Position numbers and translations under genes: made by a program. The notes beneath the pieces were generated by a model, which was not told the DNA's origin, did not search any database, and was given only the letters and a program-made list of their open reading frames with translations. Of a DNA stretch of 64,000 nt, positions 36,896 to 49,750 are shown one piece after another. The first letter of the stretch is position 1, and the number at the start of each line of letters is the position of its first letter. The stretch comes from Triglochin maritima (Eukaryota; Streptophyta; Magnoliopsida; Alismatales; Juncaginaceae), in NCBI GenBank assembly GCA_963682175.1, contig OY821789.1:4960001-5024000 (forward strand), read 5' to 3'.

Positions 36896-39800
36896 ACGCT
36901 AGTCACGTGGAAATGCCAAAGTTTTGATGCTTTAGTCTTGTAGATTTTGTTTTCTTGTTGTACTTAAGTGTACTTTTTGCCTTTGTATTGTTTTGTAATG
37001 TTAGGAGCTGATTCCTTTGACGCAATTGAAATATCGTAATAATTGATATATGTTTAGTTAATATTGAGATAGTGGAATAACAAATCCTTTCTCTTCTTGC
37101 AGAAACTACTTGGTTATTTCAGTCTGTGAATTCTTATTACTTTTTCTTCATTAAAAAATATGCAATATATATATATTTCAAACTATGATCTAAAATAACA
37201 TGCAAAACATTGACGTTGAGTACGTACGTAACAACTAATTAAGCAAACTCCTTACAAGTACTTCTTTAGGAGATCATAAGCAAGTAGATTGAGGAATATT
37301 ATATATAAGATGATTTTTCTCAGAGTAACAAGTCCTTGTGAATCCAAGTAGGATAATGAATCAAAGAGATATTCGTCTCACAAGATAAGTTTGAGGATCG
37401 AGGATATCTAAAATAAATACCTGACTAAATGAAAGTTGCTAGTGCCAATATCCACGTCTCTAATTAATACATAAGTGAAACTCCAGAAAACGACGTCAAA
37501 GGCCTTATTTGCACTAGATATTACTAACCTTTCTCGAACGCTGATACAAGACTAATCTTAAAGATTGGGTCAGCGTCATGCATGTCTAAGTTAATGATCG
37601 AACTTGGTAATTACTCCCACTTTTTAACAGTGATCAAGAGGATTCTAAGATACTATATATATGGACCTAGGTATCAAGTAAAAGGCGTTTATTACACGAT
37701 ATATAGTTATTAGGGTTGATCAATTGTTGATAGAAGTTAAGTGCACTTCGAAGACATGGGTTCCCCATCAATTAACACAAAGCAATATCTTGACGACCTA
37801 ACAAGCAGTGAAGGCGATGACACTATCATTTGCAGATGTTGTAAGCATATTAATTACTGGTGAAGCAATATTATGACTCCAAAGACTCTAATTGGTCATA
37901 CAACAAAGAGAAGAAGTTCAGAAAAAAAAACTATATATATCGGGATTTGTGAAGAATCACTAAGACCAAAGAGTGCAATATTACATTACATATAGTCGAT
38001 GAAAAGAAATCGAGCTTAGATATCGGTATATCAGAGAGTAGACTGAGGAGTGAGGTCTGAAAAATCAAGCTCGAGTTCATCATCAACGTGATCATAATAT
38101 TAAAAATATCTAATATTGAAAAATCAATATTATTTATAAAAGAAAACAGTGGCATCTCTGTAAGTTTCTATACTTCATCCAATTTTGATCGTCCCATTGA
38201 GCTTTAAAAGTAACTCTAATAAAACCTGATTAAAAATAAGATCTTTTAGCCAAAATTAGCTCGAACATGGACTTAGGATTGAATTTCTTTATTCACTTAT
38301 AAGATGAGCTGATCTAGCTTTTTATATATAATTTGTGATGTTAAGGTGCCACAGTATGTACAATGCATGCATATGTAACTATATATGCACCCTCTTAAAT
38401 TAAGTTTCTACTAAAAACTTTAACGAAGCATTCTCCCCACCTATATGTCACCATGGTTAATTACAGATCTATGACACCTGCAAGTGGTGTCTTCTATTGT
38501 TAATTTTTGGTGAATTAATTGATGCTACTGTCCGAGTTCCCTTAATTAACTATGACTTAACTCCTCAATAATTAAAACTAGTTAAGATCTTTCAATTCCT
38601 TATAAATAGAATTTAATTGCAATTGTTATATGATGAGTTTTGACATAAATTTGCCATTGATAATAAGTTCAAATTTAAATTTTGAATGGACAATCCGAAC
38701 GATAGATTTGATCTATGAATCATAATTCATATTATCTATGTACGTCGAAAGTTTGGAAGTCATTTGATATAAGTTTAAGAGATAAAAATGATGAATGCAT
38801 CAGTCATTCAATAGAGATATATTACAACACCTCTCGTTGTAGTCTCACATTGTCCGAGTAAGAAAAATAAGGCGAAAGCTATATGGGTCCAATATCATAT
38901 CAACCTTCAGCTTAATTAAGAATTTTTAAGGCTCATTAATTTTCGGTGGCATGTTATGAACGTAGTTGTTAATGAATAATGGACTAGATATCAAGCTCTA
39001 ATGCTCTATGCAGGCCTGGGGAAGGATAGTTAATTAGTAGTTACATTAGGTCCCCCGCTTCAACTAATATAGTTCTGTCATAGGCTAAAGCCTAAGATAA
39101 TATACATCTGTATGCAATTGAACATGGAATTTATGTATTACGTAGAATTTAAGTAATAACCCAAAATTTTAATTATATCAAGGGCCGGCTACTTTGGATT
39201 CACTACTGCCTGCCGTAAGTTCAATAACCTGCAATTAATGAAGCTCAAAGAAGTATGGCTCAACAATAAATGAGGAGGGGGCACTTACATTGATTGAAAG
39301 AACTAAAACAACCATTAAAAAACATATTAGCTTGATAGTTGCCAAGCAACTAGCCAAAACACTAATCACTGGAAATTAAAATATTGAATAATACTAATGA
39401 AGCATTAATGATGTCTTCGGTTTGCTGCATTTAACTCCAAATATCATCAAGTGGAGCTCGGTCGTGAGTGTACGTGAACTTGTTTAGCAAATAATCAACA
39501 TTATCACATGTATTCAATTAGGATGCCCAACCACGTACAGTGTTGGTTTTGACAACTATGGAGGTGCATGTCCCAATTATATTAAGTCAGTGGCCATGGT
39601 GGCTTAATTAAACTAATCCAACATGACAATGGAAACAAACGATGTCGTATTGGATTATTCCAATGGCATGATATATAAGCCACCAAGCTATTATGGCTTA
39701 TTCACTTGTGGTGTATTTGGTGCTATATACATGCTAATGCTATCATAGTTTCACATAAACATCTTCTCATTTTTCCTTTTCTTTTTTCTTCTTTTTTTTT

Positions 39801-41060
39801 GGCAAAACATATGAACATCTTTTTTATTTTCATTTATCTTACGGGTGGCGAGAAGAAATCTTTTAATTCGTCCGTTTGGATTGAAATGCTGAGAGAGAGA
39901 GAGACAAATGTTAAACGGGAAAACAAGAGTGGCTGTCTACGATTATTTAGATATAAGAGGATTTTTGGGCCCCCAATAGTCTATTATCGACCACCTTCAT
40001 TCAACAACATTTAAATAAAAAAAACAAGTGCCCATTAAGGTATTAATGATATTGATTCCGTTTAATAGATCATAATTGATTTGAGGAGCAATGACTTCCA
40101 ATACTTCTTAACAAATAAAAGTGCAAATAAATAGAGTATGTTTTTGTCAAAAATAAGTTTTGTAATGAAAATATCTGTGTTGAAGTTTCTAGAGTCGAAG
40201 TTTCTAGAAATCTTCGTAGTAATATAGACACTTCTAAAGTAGGAAATCTCTAAAGATTAGACATATTAGATTAGACTCATATTTATATATCTTGTAGGGT
40301 TTGGGTTTGGATCTAGGTTGGTGTTGGATTATTGATAAGAAGAATGTTGCATTAAAGACGTGATCCAACAAAATAACATTTAATCCTGCATAGATTAAAC
40401 AATATTTAAGGTAGACATTTACTACATACACATGTACACGTATTACTTTTATGTTTATGTTATTGAGTAACTAGTGTTGTCCATGTACGTGCGCGTATAA
40501 ACGTATATATAATTTCATATGGTATTATTACCAGCCAATATTTCATCCTGCACGTGTTGCATATAATTCCCACCTGCAAGTTGCAACTATGGCATATCAT
40601 TTATTAGAGTTGACACTTGACACCCATTTAAATGCCATTATTTTTATTTTTCTGATGATTTAAATGCCACTATATTGCTACATTCAAATGTCAACTACAT
40701 ATCTATGTTTTCAAAATAACAAGGTTCTCAAACGTAGCCTAAAAGAACACGAAATATCTGAAATGTATCTTTGGTTATAGTGTTAAAGGCTAATATCTGA
40801 AATACCTTTTAATTTTTTCGATCGGATTTGTTCGTCTAGAAAACACAACTTTGTTATAGTGTTATATATAGACATCTACAACTTTGTTATATGAGTAAAT
40901 GTTCGCTTTATTGCCAACAAAGGTAGAGGCGGCAGGTACGAGCAAGTTCACCACATGTCCGCACCTTAATCATTGTTTGACTCGAAGGTCTTGGCGAAAC
41001 AACATTGAAATTTGGGGTATATATGATAAGCCACGGTAACGGCGGGTGTTTTTTTTTTTA
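36893..41060. other. intergenic, no gene recognised
   Basis: About 4.2 kb of AT-rich DNA. Short open frames have no family match or splice context. No inverted-repeat ends or LTR edges were seen. Confidence 0.45.
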
Positions 41061-41177
41061 GAATTGTTATTCGTCGTCGTAAAACTACTTATATCGTCCC
41101 AACAGATTACCATTTTGCCCCTCGATCCTTTCTACTTATATAACTCTTCATTTCACTCTTTTAACACAACTTTCTCT

Positions 41178-43309
41178 TCATATCACTCTTCTATTAACCA
41201 GATAAAATGTCTCAAATGCCAAGAAAAGAACCAAGAAACACCCCGGATTACTCACATCTGGTAAATTACATTGTTTATTTAAATTATTATTTTTTTTAAA
41301 ACATTTTTGGGTCGGGCGTTCGCGGGAGACGCCCGACCCAACGAGAGGGCCGCAGGAACCTCTGCTCCCACTACTGTCAGACCGACGACAACCCCGGCTA
41401 CCACTACTGTCAGACCGACCACGACCTCGCTCAGCATACTCGAAGGCACTCCGGTCCCGACGTGTCGACTTTCCCCTAGGTCGACCTCGTACCTTAATAT
41501 TTTCTTCGGGTTCTCCATAGTTTGACTGATCGGGGTGTAACTGTTCGTATAAAATACGAGAGGCACTACGAATTACTGCAAGGTCGCTCTCTGAGATCTC
41601 ATCCACTAGCTTCCGAAAATATTCGACGTCTTGTGCTGACTGATCAACAAACTCTGACATCTGGACTCCTTCTCCGATAACAAGTGTTTTCCAGAATGGA
41701 TGAATCTGCTCTAAATAAATTCCATCACCTGACGCCAAACACTCGTACATGATACAGGTACAAGGAATCTCATGTGTTGTCAGGAAAGCACACCCACAAC
41801 GATATTCAACTTCATCACTTAAGTCTTGCATTCTCTTCAACTCCTGAGTCATTAACGACAAGCAGTGATGCGAAACTCGGTCATTTATATGCTGAAACAA
41901 ATGACCTATGTAATGTGCCAAATTTTGACGTCTCGAATCTTCAAGAAAGTTCTGAACATTCGTCACCTGCATTTCAATAGCCGAGTTCACGTGGTCGAAA
42001 AGAGTGTCGAGAGCGGCAGTCGATGTAGTGATCCACTCTTTCAGAATCGTATGTGCACTTTCCACCATGCAGTTCGTAGTGTTGCCGAAATGAAAAACAT
42101 GATTCGTCCAATTCAACACGAATTTTTCCTTATGCAACAACCACGTGTCTTCCACATACTTCGTCAGCACTGACCAGAAGTTGTAAGAATCTTTCAGATT
42201 ACGGACTGCTCTATCACAATCCGTCTGTGAATCAGAAAGCATGACTCTCCTCCACCTTCCACGCCTAAAACTCTCTGCGAGTTGCTTCTCCTTGCCGAAT
42301 ACGTGGTATGCGTAGTTGTACACGTCTTTGTTGATATGTCAGGTGCATAGTAAATGAGCAGACTCGGGAAAAACTTCTGCCACTGGTCGCATCAGACTCA
42401 TCTCTCGGTCCGTAATTATTGCAGTCGGGCTAACAATATCCAATAACAGATCTCGCAACCTCTCCAACACCCACCGGTAACTAGACCCGGTCTCATCCTG
42501 CAAAATCACATATCCGACGAGGAAATTCGTGTTTGTTGGAGTAACCACAACCATCTCAAACAAAGACATATTCTACTTGTTCGTCTTATACGTCGAATTC
42601 ATACAGATTACGAATGGTATGTACGCAACAACTGAACTGAAGTCGGATGTGTCAAAAATGCGTGAGTGAGGACATTAGTTTCTTCATCTGCCACAATCCA
42701 ATGCAAATACTTATGTTGCACTGCCTCCCTGAGAAACTGCTGCGCGAGATTCCTGTCTTCAGATTTCGCCCTCCTCATGTATTCTCTGAAGTTATAAATG
42801 TGTCTTTGATTCGGATTATCGTCCGGAAATTTCTTATTTACCGCCAACAAAATGTTACGGGGTCTTGCTTGTGCCTCTGTCATATCACGAACAATTTGTT
42901 TTGCCCCAGCACTAAGGCCGCTGACCTGTCGGTGACCCTCTGAATAAATTGTCAGTGGGTGGTTGTGCTGCCCATAGATGCTACTAGAAACAATGACTCA
43001 TCCATCACGATCTCGTCGCTCCACCACTTTTACCAAAAACCGACAACCGCAACCTTTTCTTTTCGTATTCTTTCGCAGTGCAATACTTGTATCACGAAAA
43101 CTCATCTCACGTCTGCGATCACATCTGAGGTAACAATCCATCCGGTTATCTGTTTTCGGTTTGTATGATGATATAACCAAAAAAAATCCGACTCCTAGTG
43201 TAACTTGTTTCGCCCATTTACAAACTTCCTCGATTGTTGTAAATATTTCTTTACTGTCAAAAAGCTTAATGTAATCTACTTCATTACCACCGAAATCTTG
43301 TAACGGAAC
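41178..43309 (-). pseudogene. MULE transposase with FAR1-type N terminus, broken
   Basis: From an acceptor at 43309 the reading gives VPLQDFGGNEVDY, then a FAR1-like DNA-binding part (RKNTKRKGCGCRFLVKV), the MULE core (STYKTNK, SLFEMVVVTPTN, IITDREMSLM, FPESAHLLC), a SWIM-like zinc motif CGCAFLTTHEIPCTC ending in Cys where His is usual, and a basic tail KVRGRPRGKSTRRDR. Breaks: TGA for Trp at 42998-43000, a frameshift near 42608, TAG for Tyr just before 42569, and TGA for Trp at 42339-42341. The tail after about 41290 is probably non-coding. It cannot make an active enzyme. Confidence 0.85.
41207..41260 (+). pseudogene. Mini-exon of the MULE's second gene (copy 1)
   Basis: ATG, 18 codons (MSQMPRKEPRNTPDYSHL) and a GT donor. 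The same 54-bp exon with MSRRPRKEPTDTPDYTHL lies at 51786-51839 in MULE 2. In copy 1 no downstream exons remain, because the transposase comes next on the other strand. Confidence 0.55.
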
Positions 43310-43884
43310 CTGAAAATTTTGAATTTAACAGAAAATTAAAAAAAATTAAAAAACAGACGTCTGGCTAAACCACATCCACCTTGGTGGAGACGTCTGACTA
43401 ACACGCATGCACATAGGTGGAGACGTCTGGATAAACCGCTCGGTGAAATAGCAATAAGATAGCAACTCTAGCAAGTACAAAAAAACAAAAATTCTCTGAT
43501 GCATTATATCGTTACATATTTTGAATTTGCTGATTAGATGCATTTGCAAGACTTAAGAATATGTTCTGTCAAGTTTAACAACCCCACATAGCAGTGAATA
43601 CGAATTGGATATACGAGGCATTTGTTGTTCTTCTTCGGCACTTTCACTTAACCAACCGATGATGTGACAACGCTGTTGTCGACCTCCCAGTTCCAACACT
43701 GCAACATCTTGTCCATTTCAATCTCATTCCGAATTAAGGAAAACAAAGCATTATGGCACAACCGCACCATGTTTCAAGTTTGCAACTTGCAAGGTAATTC
43801 CGAGCACAGGCAACTGGACGGATAAGAGTTTCAGTTTGGAGCACTTGAAGTATCAATTTTACCAGGCACAATTAAATGGCATGA

Positions 43885-46800
43885 TCATCCACTGCTTTTC
43901 GATTTTTTTGATGGTGGGGTTGTAAAAAGGTTTCGCACGGAGACTTCAGGATCATCAGTCTACAATAAAAACATAACCATCAGCTGAAACTACAATCTTG
44001 AAACTACAAAAGGAAAATTGTCATACGGCAATGGAAATGACAACCCACCTCATCCAACGGTCTGGAGGGCAAGTTCTTGACTGAAGGAAGGGAACTTTCT
44101 TCTGGAACTAAAGCAGCTAATGTCAATTTCCACCCAGGCCAACCTCCACCGTCCTCTGGAGATATCCAGGGGCAAAACGGCCTGTGCTGTCTAATGGGAT
44201 CAAACTCTTTTATACTCTTCCACTGCATTGAAACAAGATCTTCTCCTGAATCAAACGATCAAGTCAGGCATTTAACATTTAGATGTTACTTTGACCTGAA
44301 TAACAGTTAATACTTAATAAATTTAACTAGCATTACATTTCCTTACAACAGGTAGCTTCAGAGATAGGGTTCAGGCATACAGTCCAGACATGAGAATCGT
44401 ATTCAACTTACAAATATATTTTTTATCGGACATTCAACTTACAAAGATGTTTACAGTAACAAGAAATTTACAGGAGGCATGTACTTATGAGAGTCCGGAT
44501 TAATTACATTTAACTTGTACATTTTGAAGGGGAAGGTATAAAAGTGAAAACCTGGTATCCATGAACCGAGGATGCTAATAACAGAGTTAAGCAACTAGTG
44601 TATGGGCCAGACATGGAAGGTAATTTTTTACGTATATTTGTGGTGCAACCAATGACAGTTCCCTTTAAGGTGATACTAAATTACTGATAGTCTGATACAA
44701 TTCACAGGAACTTCTGGCAATTTCCGTACCCACGAATAAAGTAACTAGTTGAATGTATACCATATTAGTTGTTATATCATCAAAGTCTGAGAATCTCAAC
44801 ACTAAACATAACAGACCACAGATGAAATTGCATGAAAACGTTAGAAGAGTGAAAGGTCAACGAAGTACAATGTATATGACAAACAAACCATGTAAAGATG
44901 TTTCGAGTGCTCTTTGAGTTTTAACTTAATGCGACATTAAGAAGTAAAAGGAGCTTCAAGACATCATGATTCATGAGAAAGAGCGGTAATATTTATGGGA
45001 ATTACAAGATACACAAAGGGAACAGACATCGTTATTTGCTCTGGCAAAAGTTTCTACATGGAATATTGTCTCCAGAACACGTTCAAAGGAAAGTCCCTTA
45101 AGGAATTAGTGGACAATTAAGCTTCTAAACAATCACATAGGAGTAGATCTGAGATGGTTAGGGACATCAACTCTTTAATATTTCCCATAAATATTGACAT
45201 ATTCTACATTTTAGACTACACAGACATGCAAATGATTTTCTTGGTTAAAACATTTTCTTTTAAGAAAAAATGATACTTAACGGGATTTGGATTCATAACC
45301 TCTCATTTTCCACTAAGGGTCCTTGACTGTCTACAAGCATATACATCTGTAATTAACATGAGTTAACAATTTAAGCAGAAATAAAAAGTTAACTCACCAG
45401 AGGCTACAATCGACTTATCCTTGACTGGTGAAGAGGTTTTCTTCTTTGATTTGTAGACATTACTGCCACCTATATCTATATCTGCTGACGTCTGTGATTT
45501 CAAATTCCCCTCAATTTTTTCAGAGGTCATGCTTTCACCACTGTCAAGACCATGAGCTACATTTGCTGGACAAGGAGATACAACATCTAAAGGATGACGC
45601 GAAACACCCTTACTACTAATATTCTGACATGAAGCGTCACCTCCAGACAAACTATCCCTCTCAATACCGGTGACTTCATCTTGTTTATCATCAATGGTTG
45701 GATTTGGATTAGCAACCAACCCTGCATTTCCAATGTCCTGAGAAAGGTTGTCATTTTCATCATAATTATTTCCTCTTCTTTCTAAGGTTTCTTTACAATT
45801 TTTATTTGTGAAAACCAAATTCTCTTCAGTAACTCTTTCTTTTAAGTCTTGTAATCCACTGTTTGTTGGTGCATCTGTTTCTTTGGTATTAGGCACATCA
45901 TCCACCCTAAAAATGCCACTCGATTGATAAGTTGTGAGGCCACCTCCATCAAGACTAGAACCCTCGTCCTCATTCCTTTTACGCTTTAATGTTTCTGAAA
46001 TTCCTCCAGAGGTAACTGCAAGATCAGTGTTCACATTTTGATGCTGCAGTATATCATCACTTTTTGACTGGTGGGAAACATGATGACCCTCTGAAGAAAT
46101 AAATGGGGAGTGATTTGACCCACACAACTCTGCTCTTAAGTGTCTACTGATAATTGGCAACGAAACTCTTGGTCGGAAACATTGTTTTGTTGGTGGAAGA
46201 CCACCTGCAATGGTCAATTTGAGATTGAAAGACGTATCCCTCTCATTACTACTTGAACTCGGTTTACCCAGATTGTCTGTCTTCGGAAGTCCAAGGCTTT
46301 TATTTGAACTGTCGATGGAGTCATTCTCATTATTCGTATCTGGAAGATCAGATAAGCTAAAAACTTCCAGCGGTCGTGACACAGACTTGAATGTCCATAG
46401 TCCAACACAGGCCCCACAGGATTTACAGTCTAAGACAGCAGATGTAGGATCAGACTGACTTTCAACTGACCGTGGATTATCATGATCTCCCTGAGCCTCC
46501 ACTGGTCTTGTAACAGATGAATAAATTACATTATCACGATATTTCTCACTAATGACATGCCCAAAGGAATTTGATTTGGGTCTTTCAGTGGACTGACCCA
46601 AAGCCTCACAATCGACAAAGTACGGGAGAAAACGAACTTCCCACCCACATAAGCTTATAAGCTTTTGTGCCTGTGTTAATACATAAAGGAAAAAATGATT
46701 CACTTCTACATAACAATAAATTGCTCTATTAAAAAAACTAAAAACAATTAATTAAAATAAAAAATTTAAAAATCTAATAAAAAATAATACCTACAATAAA

Positions 46801-48759
46801 ATAAATAATGATTCTATCATCAATAAATAAGTGTTTATAGTATCTTCAATATACAATATAGTAACTATAACAAATAAACAATAATATCTATAATATCTGC
46901 AATAAATAATAAAATAATATCAAAAAAATTATTTTTTTTTTGAAAAGGTAGCATATTAAAACTCCTGCTCCTTACCACGCAAAAAATATTTCTCTAAGAT
47001 AATCTATTTCGTTTTGACAATGCACATGGCAAAGAATCCAAATCCGTTTTTTTTACTTGATTCACTAGTGTTTGGCTATCCCCCCCCCCCCCCCCCCCCC
47101 CCCCAGCTAACTGGACAAGCTTTGCTTGCCTAAGAAGCATTAAATCATCTTGGAATGGAATCAAGCGTCAAGCCATCAACTAATTTTACCAACCTAATAA
47201 TGCTTAAAGCAATATTCTGTTACAAACCTTCTCGAAAATGGACTCGACAAAATATCCATGCAACCCAAGTTATACAACACAGAGGAAGAAAAAATAGCAA
47301 GTCAAAAGCCACGATACATCAGACATCATTATGCCAGCCTGGGTTGCATAACAAAATAAAAGAAACTGTTTGTCAAAGTCATCATTATAAGATTCATGTT
47401 ACTCTCCTAAAGCCCACCTTATCTAGCAAATATTGCGTAAATTGTCATAACAATTAACACTACATTCAAAACCAATGGTTGTCATTGAAACTTGTAGACA
47501 CCAAACCTGGAAATATTCGGTAGCAGGAGCAGCTTCTTGATCAGTTGTCCTCGTCATGTTATTGGAATTATCAGCAAGAGTGATGTATTTATCTATAGTG
47601 CATGTTAGATTAGATGATTGTTTCAAAAAGTGGTCGAGCTTAGTACTCCTCACGTACACCATGGCATCCAACGAGATCACAGGAAGGGCAGAGAGTTGTA
47701 GTAGTGCTGAAGCACGTTTTTTGTAGCCCTCGATCAATACTGCAGCAGGTGTTGGAGGAAAAAATGCCAATGACTCGTCACATATATTATCTTTCCAAGG
47801 GCAGAGAGTCTTGTGTCTGTTGTTGAGCTTTAAGCTGAAAACTGCAGCTGCTTTCTCAACTGAAACCAAGAAGCACTATTTTAGATTGCACGAACAATGG
47901 GAGCATGCTCAATTGATGTGAAAATAAACCCAAATAAGATAGACATGCGTGCTTTATCAAACAGAACCCCAGTATATCCTTTTGTGGATTAATATCTTGA
48001 CTATCCATGTTTTAATTTTCATATGAATTTTTATAAACGAAACTAAATAGAAAGATTGTGCAACTGGTTTTAGAGCATGGCTCGAACAATTAAATTTCTA
48101 AACAAATTTCGCACATTTATAAAGATGTTTTAGACACTGTCCATATGCATGTGTATTAAGGTCGCTCACAGACATAGTTATCCAACTACTTATATAATGG
48201 TAAAAGTTAAAAACAGCAGAATGTTGAAATAAATACATTTTTCATACAAAACAACACTAATGGTGGGAAGAGTAATGAGTTAGCCAACTATTAAGCAATT
48301 TCAACAGCCCGGTGTTAACAGAACATCCAAATGATCCACAAAAACATGCCGACTGCACACTGATAACAAGTAATGCTACAACTAGCATAGTATTCCCCAA
48401 ACCTTGCTGAAATGCTGATGAGGAAGGGGTAGAGAAAAGGAGACGCGACCCACATGCTTCACAAGAAAGTGTATCCATCTCTACATTCACCCAGCCTCTC
48501 CTGGCACAATTTAGAGGTCCTATCACCTACATAAAAATTCAATTATGAGTTGCTTGTGGATGCTGGAAGGCTGATACATGGAATGATAGGAAAAAAACAT
48601 GTTCTAAAACTCAAGATGATGTATCTATGATGTTGCTATCATCTACATAAGTTTTCCTTATTGATATCATCTGCCAAAATTTGGTTATCATCAGTTCCTC
48701 TCATAGGTGTGTGTACACTACATTCTAGAACAAGGTGATTTTGTTCACATTCTTTTTTT

Positions 48760-48795
<36 letters not shown>

Positions 48796-49750
48796 CCCTA
48801 AGAAAGTAGACAGTGGACACGCTTAGTTCTCACGTATATGCTTAATTCTTACGATCCATGAAAGCATAAAGAGATGGAATAACGGTTGCCAAGCCAAATA
48901 AGTTGAAACTCAATAAGTATTGCATATTATTATGAAAAGATAAAAAAACATGTAGAATGAAATTCCAATAATCATATGTCCAGGCTCATACAATTTCTTC
49001 AACACAAAAACAAGAACTCGCAAGGTATGCCTACCAACCTAAGTCGAGGGCAATACAATGGCACCACTTCCCCATCATTCCACTTCAAAACCCAACCATA
49101 ACAGGAACTTACATTGCTAAAAGACACACAGATTCCCACATTACTCCTACGGTCCTACTTACGTCGATATGGCACATTTCTTCCTTTAAAAGGCAAGTAA
49201 CTTGAATTCCATTGCAGGAAGAAGTAAGCAAAAAAGACTTACGAACGAACCTTAGGCTTCCCGAACCAAGTCATAGCCTTGAACGTCGCCAGTCTTCTCA
49301 ATAAATCCCCTCTATCCCACGGCCTGCAGGGCTTCGGATCCGGCCAAGCACTACTTCCCATCGACGACGACGACACCGACCTCGTCTGTATCTGCAAACT
49401 CCCTTCCTTAACCGAACTCGCTCCTCCTCCACTACAGTCAAAAAAACACCACAAAGTCACATTTAAAATTTTAAAATCTTTACAAATAAAAAACTCAAAT
49501 CCAAAAAATCAACTCCCACACCACAACAGCCCAAACCAGAACAACAACAACAACAACAACAACAAAAAACTTTTCCAACAGAAAATCCTCTCGAATACCG
49601 AATCGAAACGTAAACAAGAGCAAACACGTCGGTTCCACCGTTCTCTCACCTGGAAGACGGTGCCGGGTGGTTGGGCTTCGGGTTGTGCCTTGGGAAGCGG
49701 TAAAGCTTGTCCATCACCTCCCGGAACCTCTTCTCCGACCCCTCCGCCAT
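43885..49750 (-). CDS. C3HC zinc-finger (NIPA/ILP1-like) nuclear protein, seven exons
   Basis: Exons on the minus strand: 49650-49750, 49251-49431, 48403-48526, 47507-47859, 45398-46670, 44049-44245 and 43885-43959, all GT/AG and frame-consistent, 767 aa. The N terminus MAEGSEKRFREVMDKLYRF leads to CRPWDRGDLLRRLATF, WFGKPKVIGPLNCARRGW, LSCEACGSRL and LCPWKDNICDESL, the C3HC zinc finger. A second finger of Rsm1/NIPA type spans CKSCGACVGLWTF (exon 5) and HRPFCPWISPEDGGGWPGW (exon 6). A long polar, Ser/Asn-rich linker with a basic patch (KRKRNEDEG) separates them. The last exon ends KKSKSSG. Relatives are animal NIPA/ZC3HC1, fission yeast Rsm1 and plant ILP1. Their nuclear-pore basket role is known for ZC3HC1 and only inferred here. 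The frame is intact. Confidence 0.9.
47080..47104. repeat. C25 homopolymer in intron 4 of the C3HC gene
   Basis: Twenty-five consecutive C on plus, so G25 in the pre-mRNA. The length may be unreliable because homopolymers are hard to sequence. Confidence 0.9.
48762..48791. repeat. G30 homopolymer in intron 2 of the C3HC gene
   Basis: Thirty consecutive G on plus after a T run, so C30 in the pre-mRNA. It is complementary to the tract in intron 4. Confidence 0.9.

Larger units (their letters stand above)
41061..43440. mobile_element. Mutator-like element 1, truncated at the right
   Basis: The left terminal repeat begins GAATTGTTATTCGTCG at 41061 and is closely related to the left end of MULE 2 at 51640. 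Homology to MULE 2 covers 41061-41330, including a plus-strand mini-exon at 41207-41260. Homology resumes at about 43250-43440 with the right end of MULE 2. The right terminal repeat itself is missing. Between these lies a decayed transposase on the minus strand. The right edge is approximate. Confidence 0.75.
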
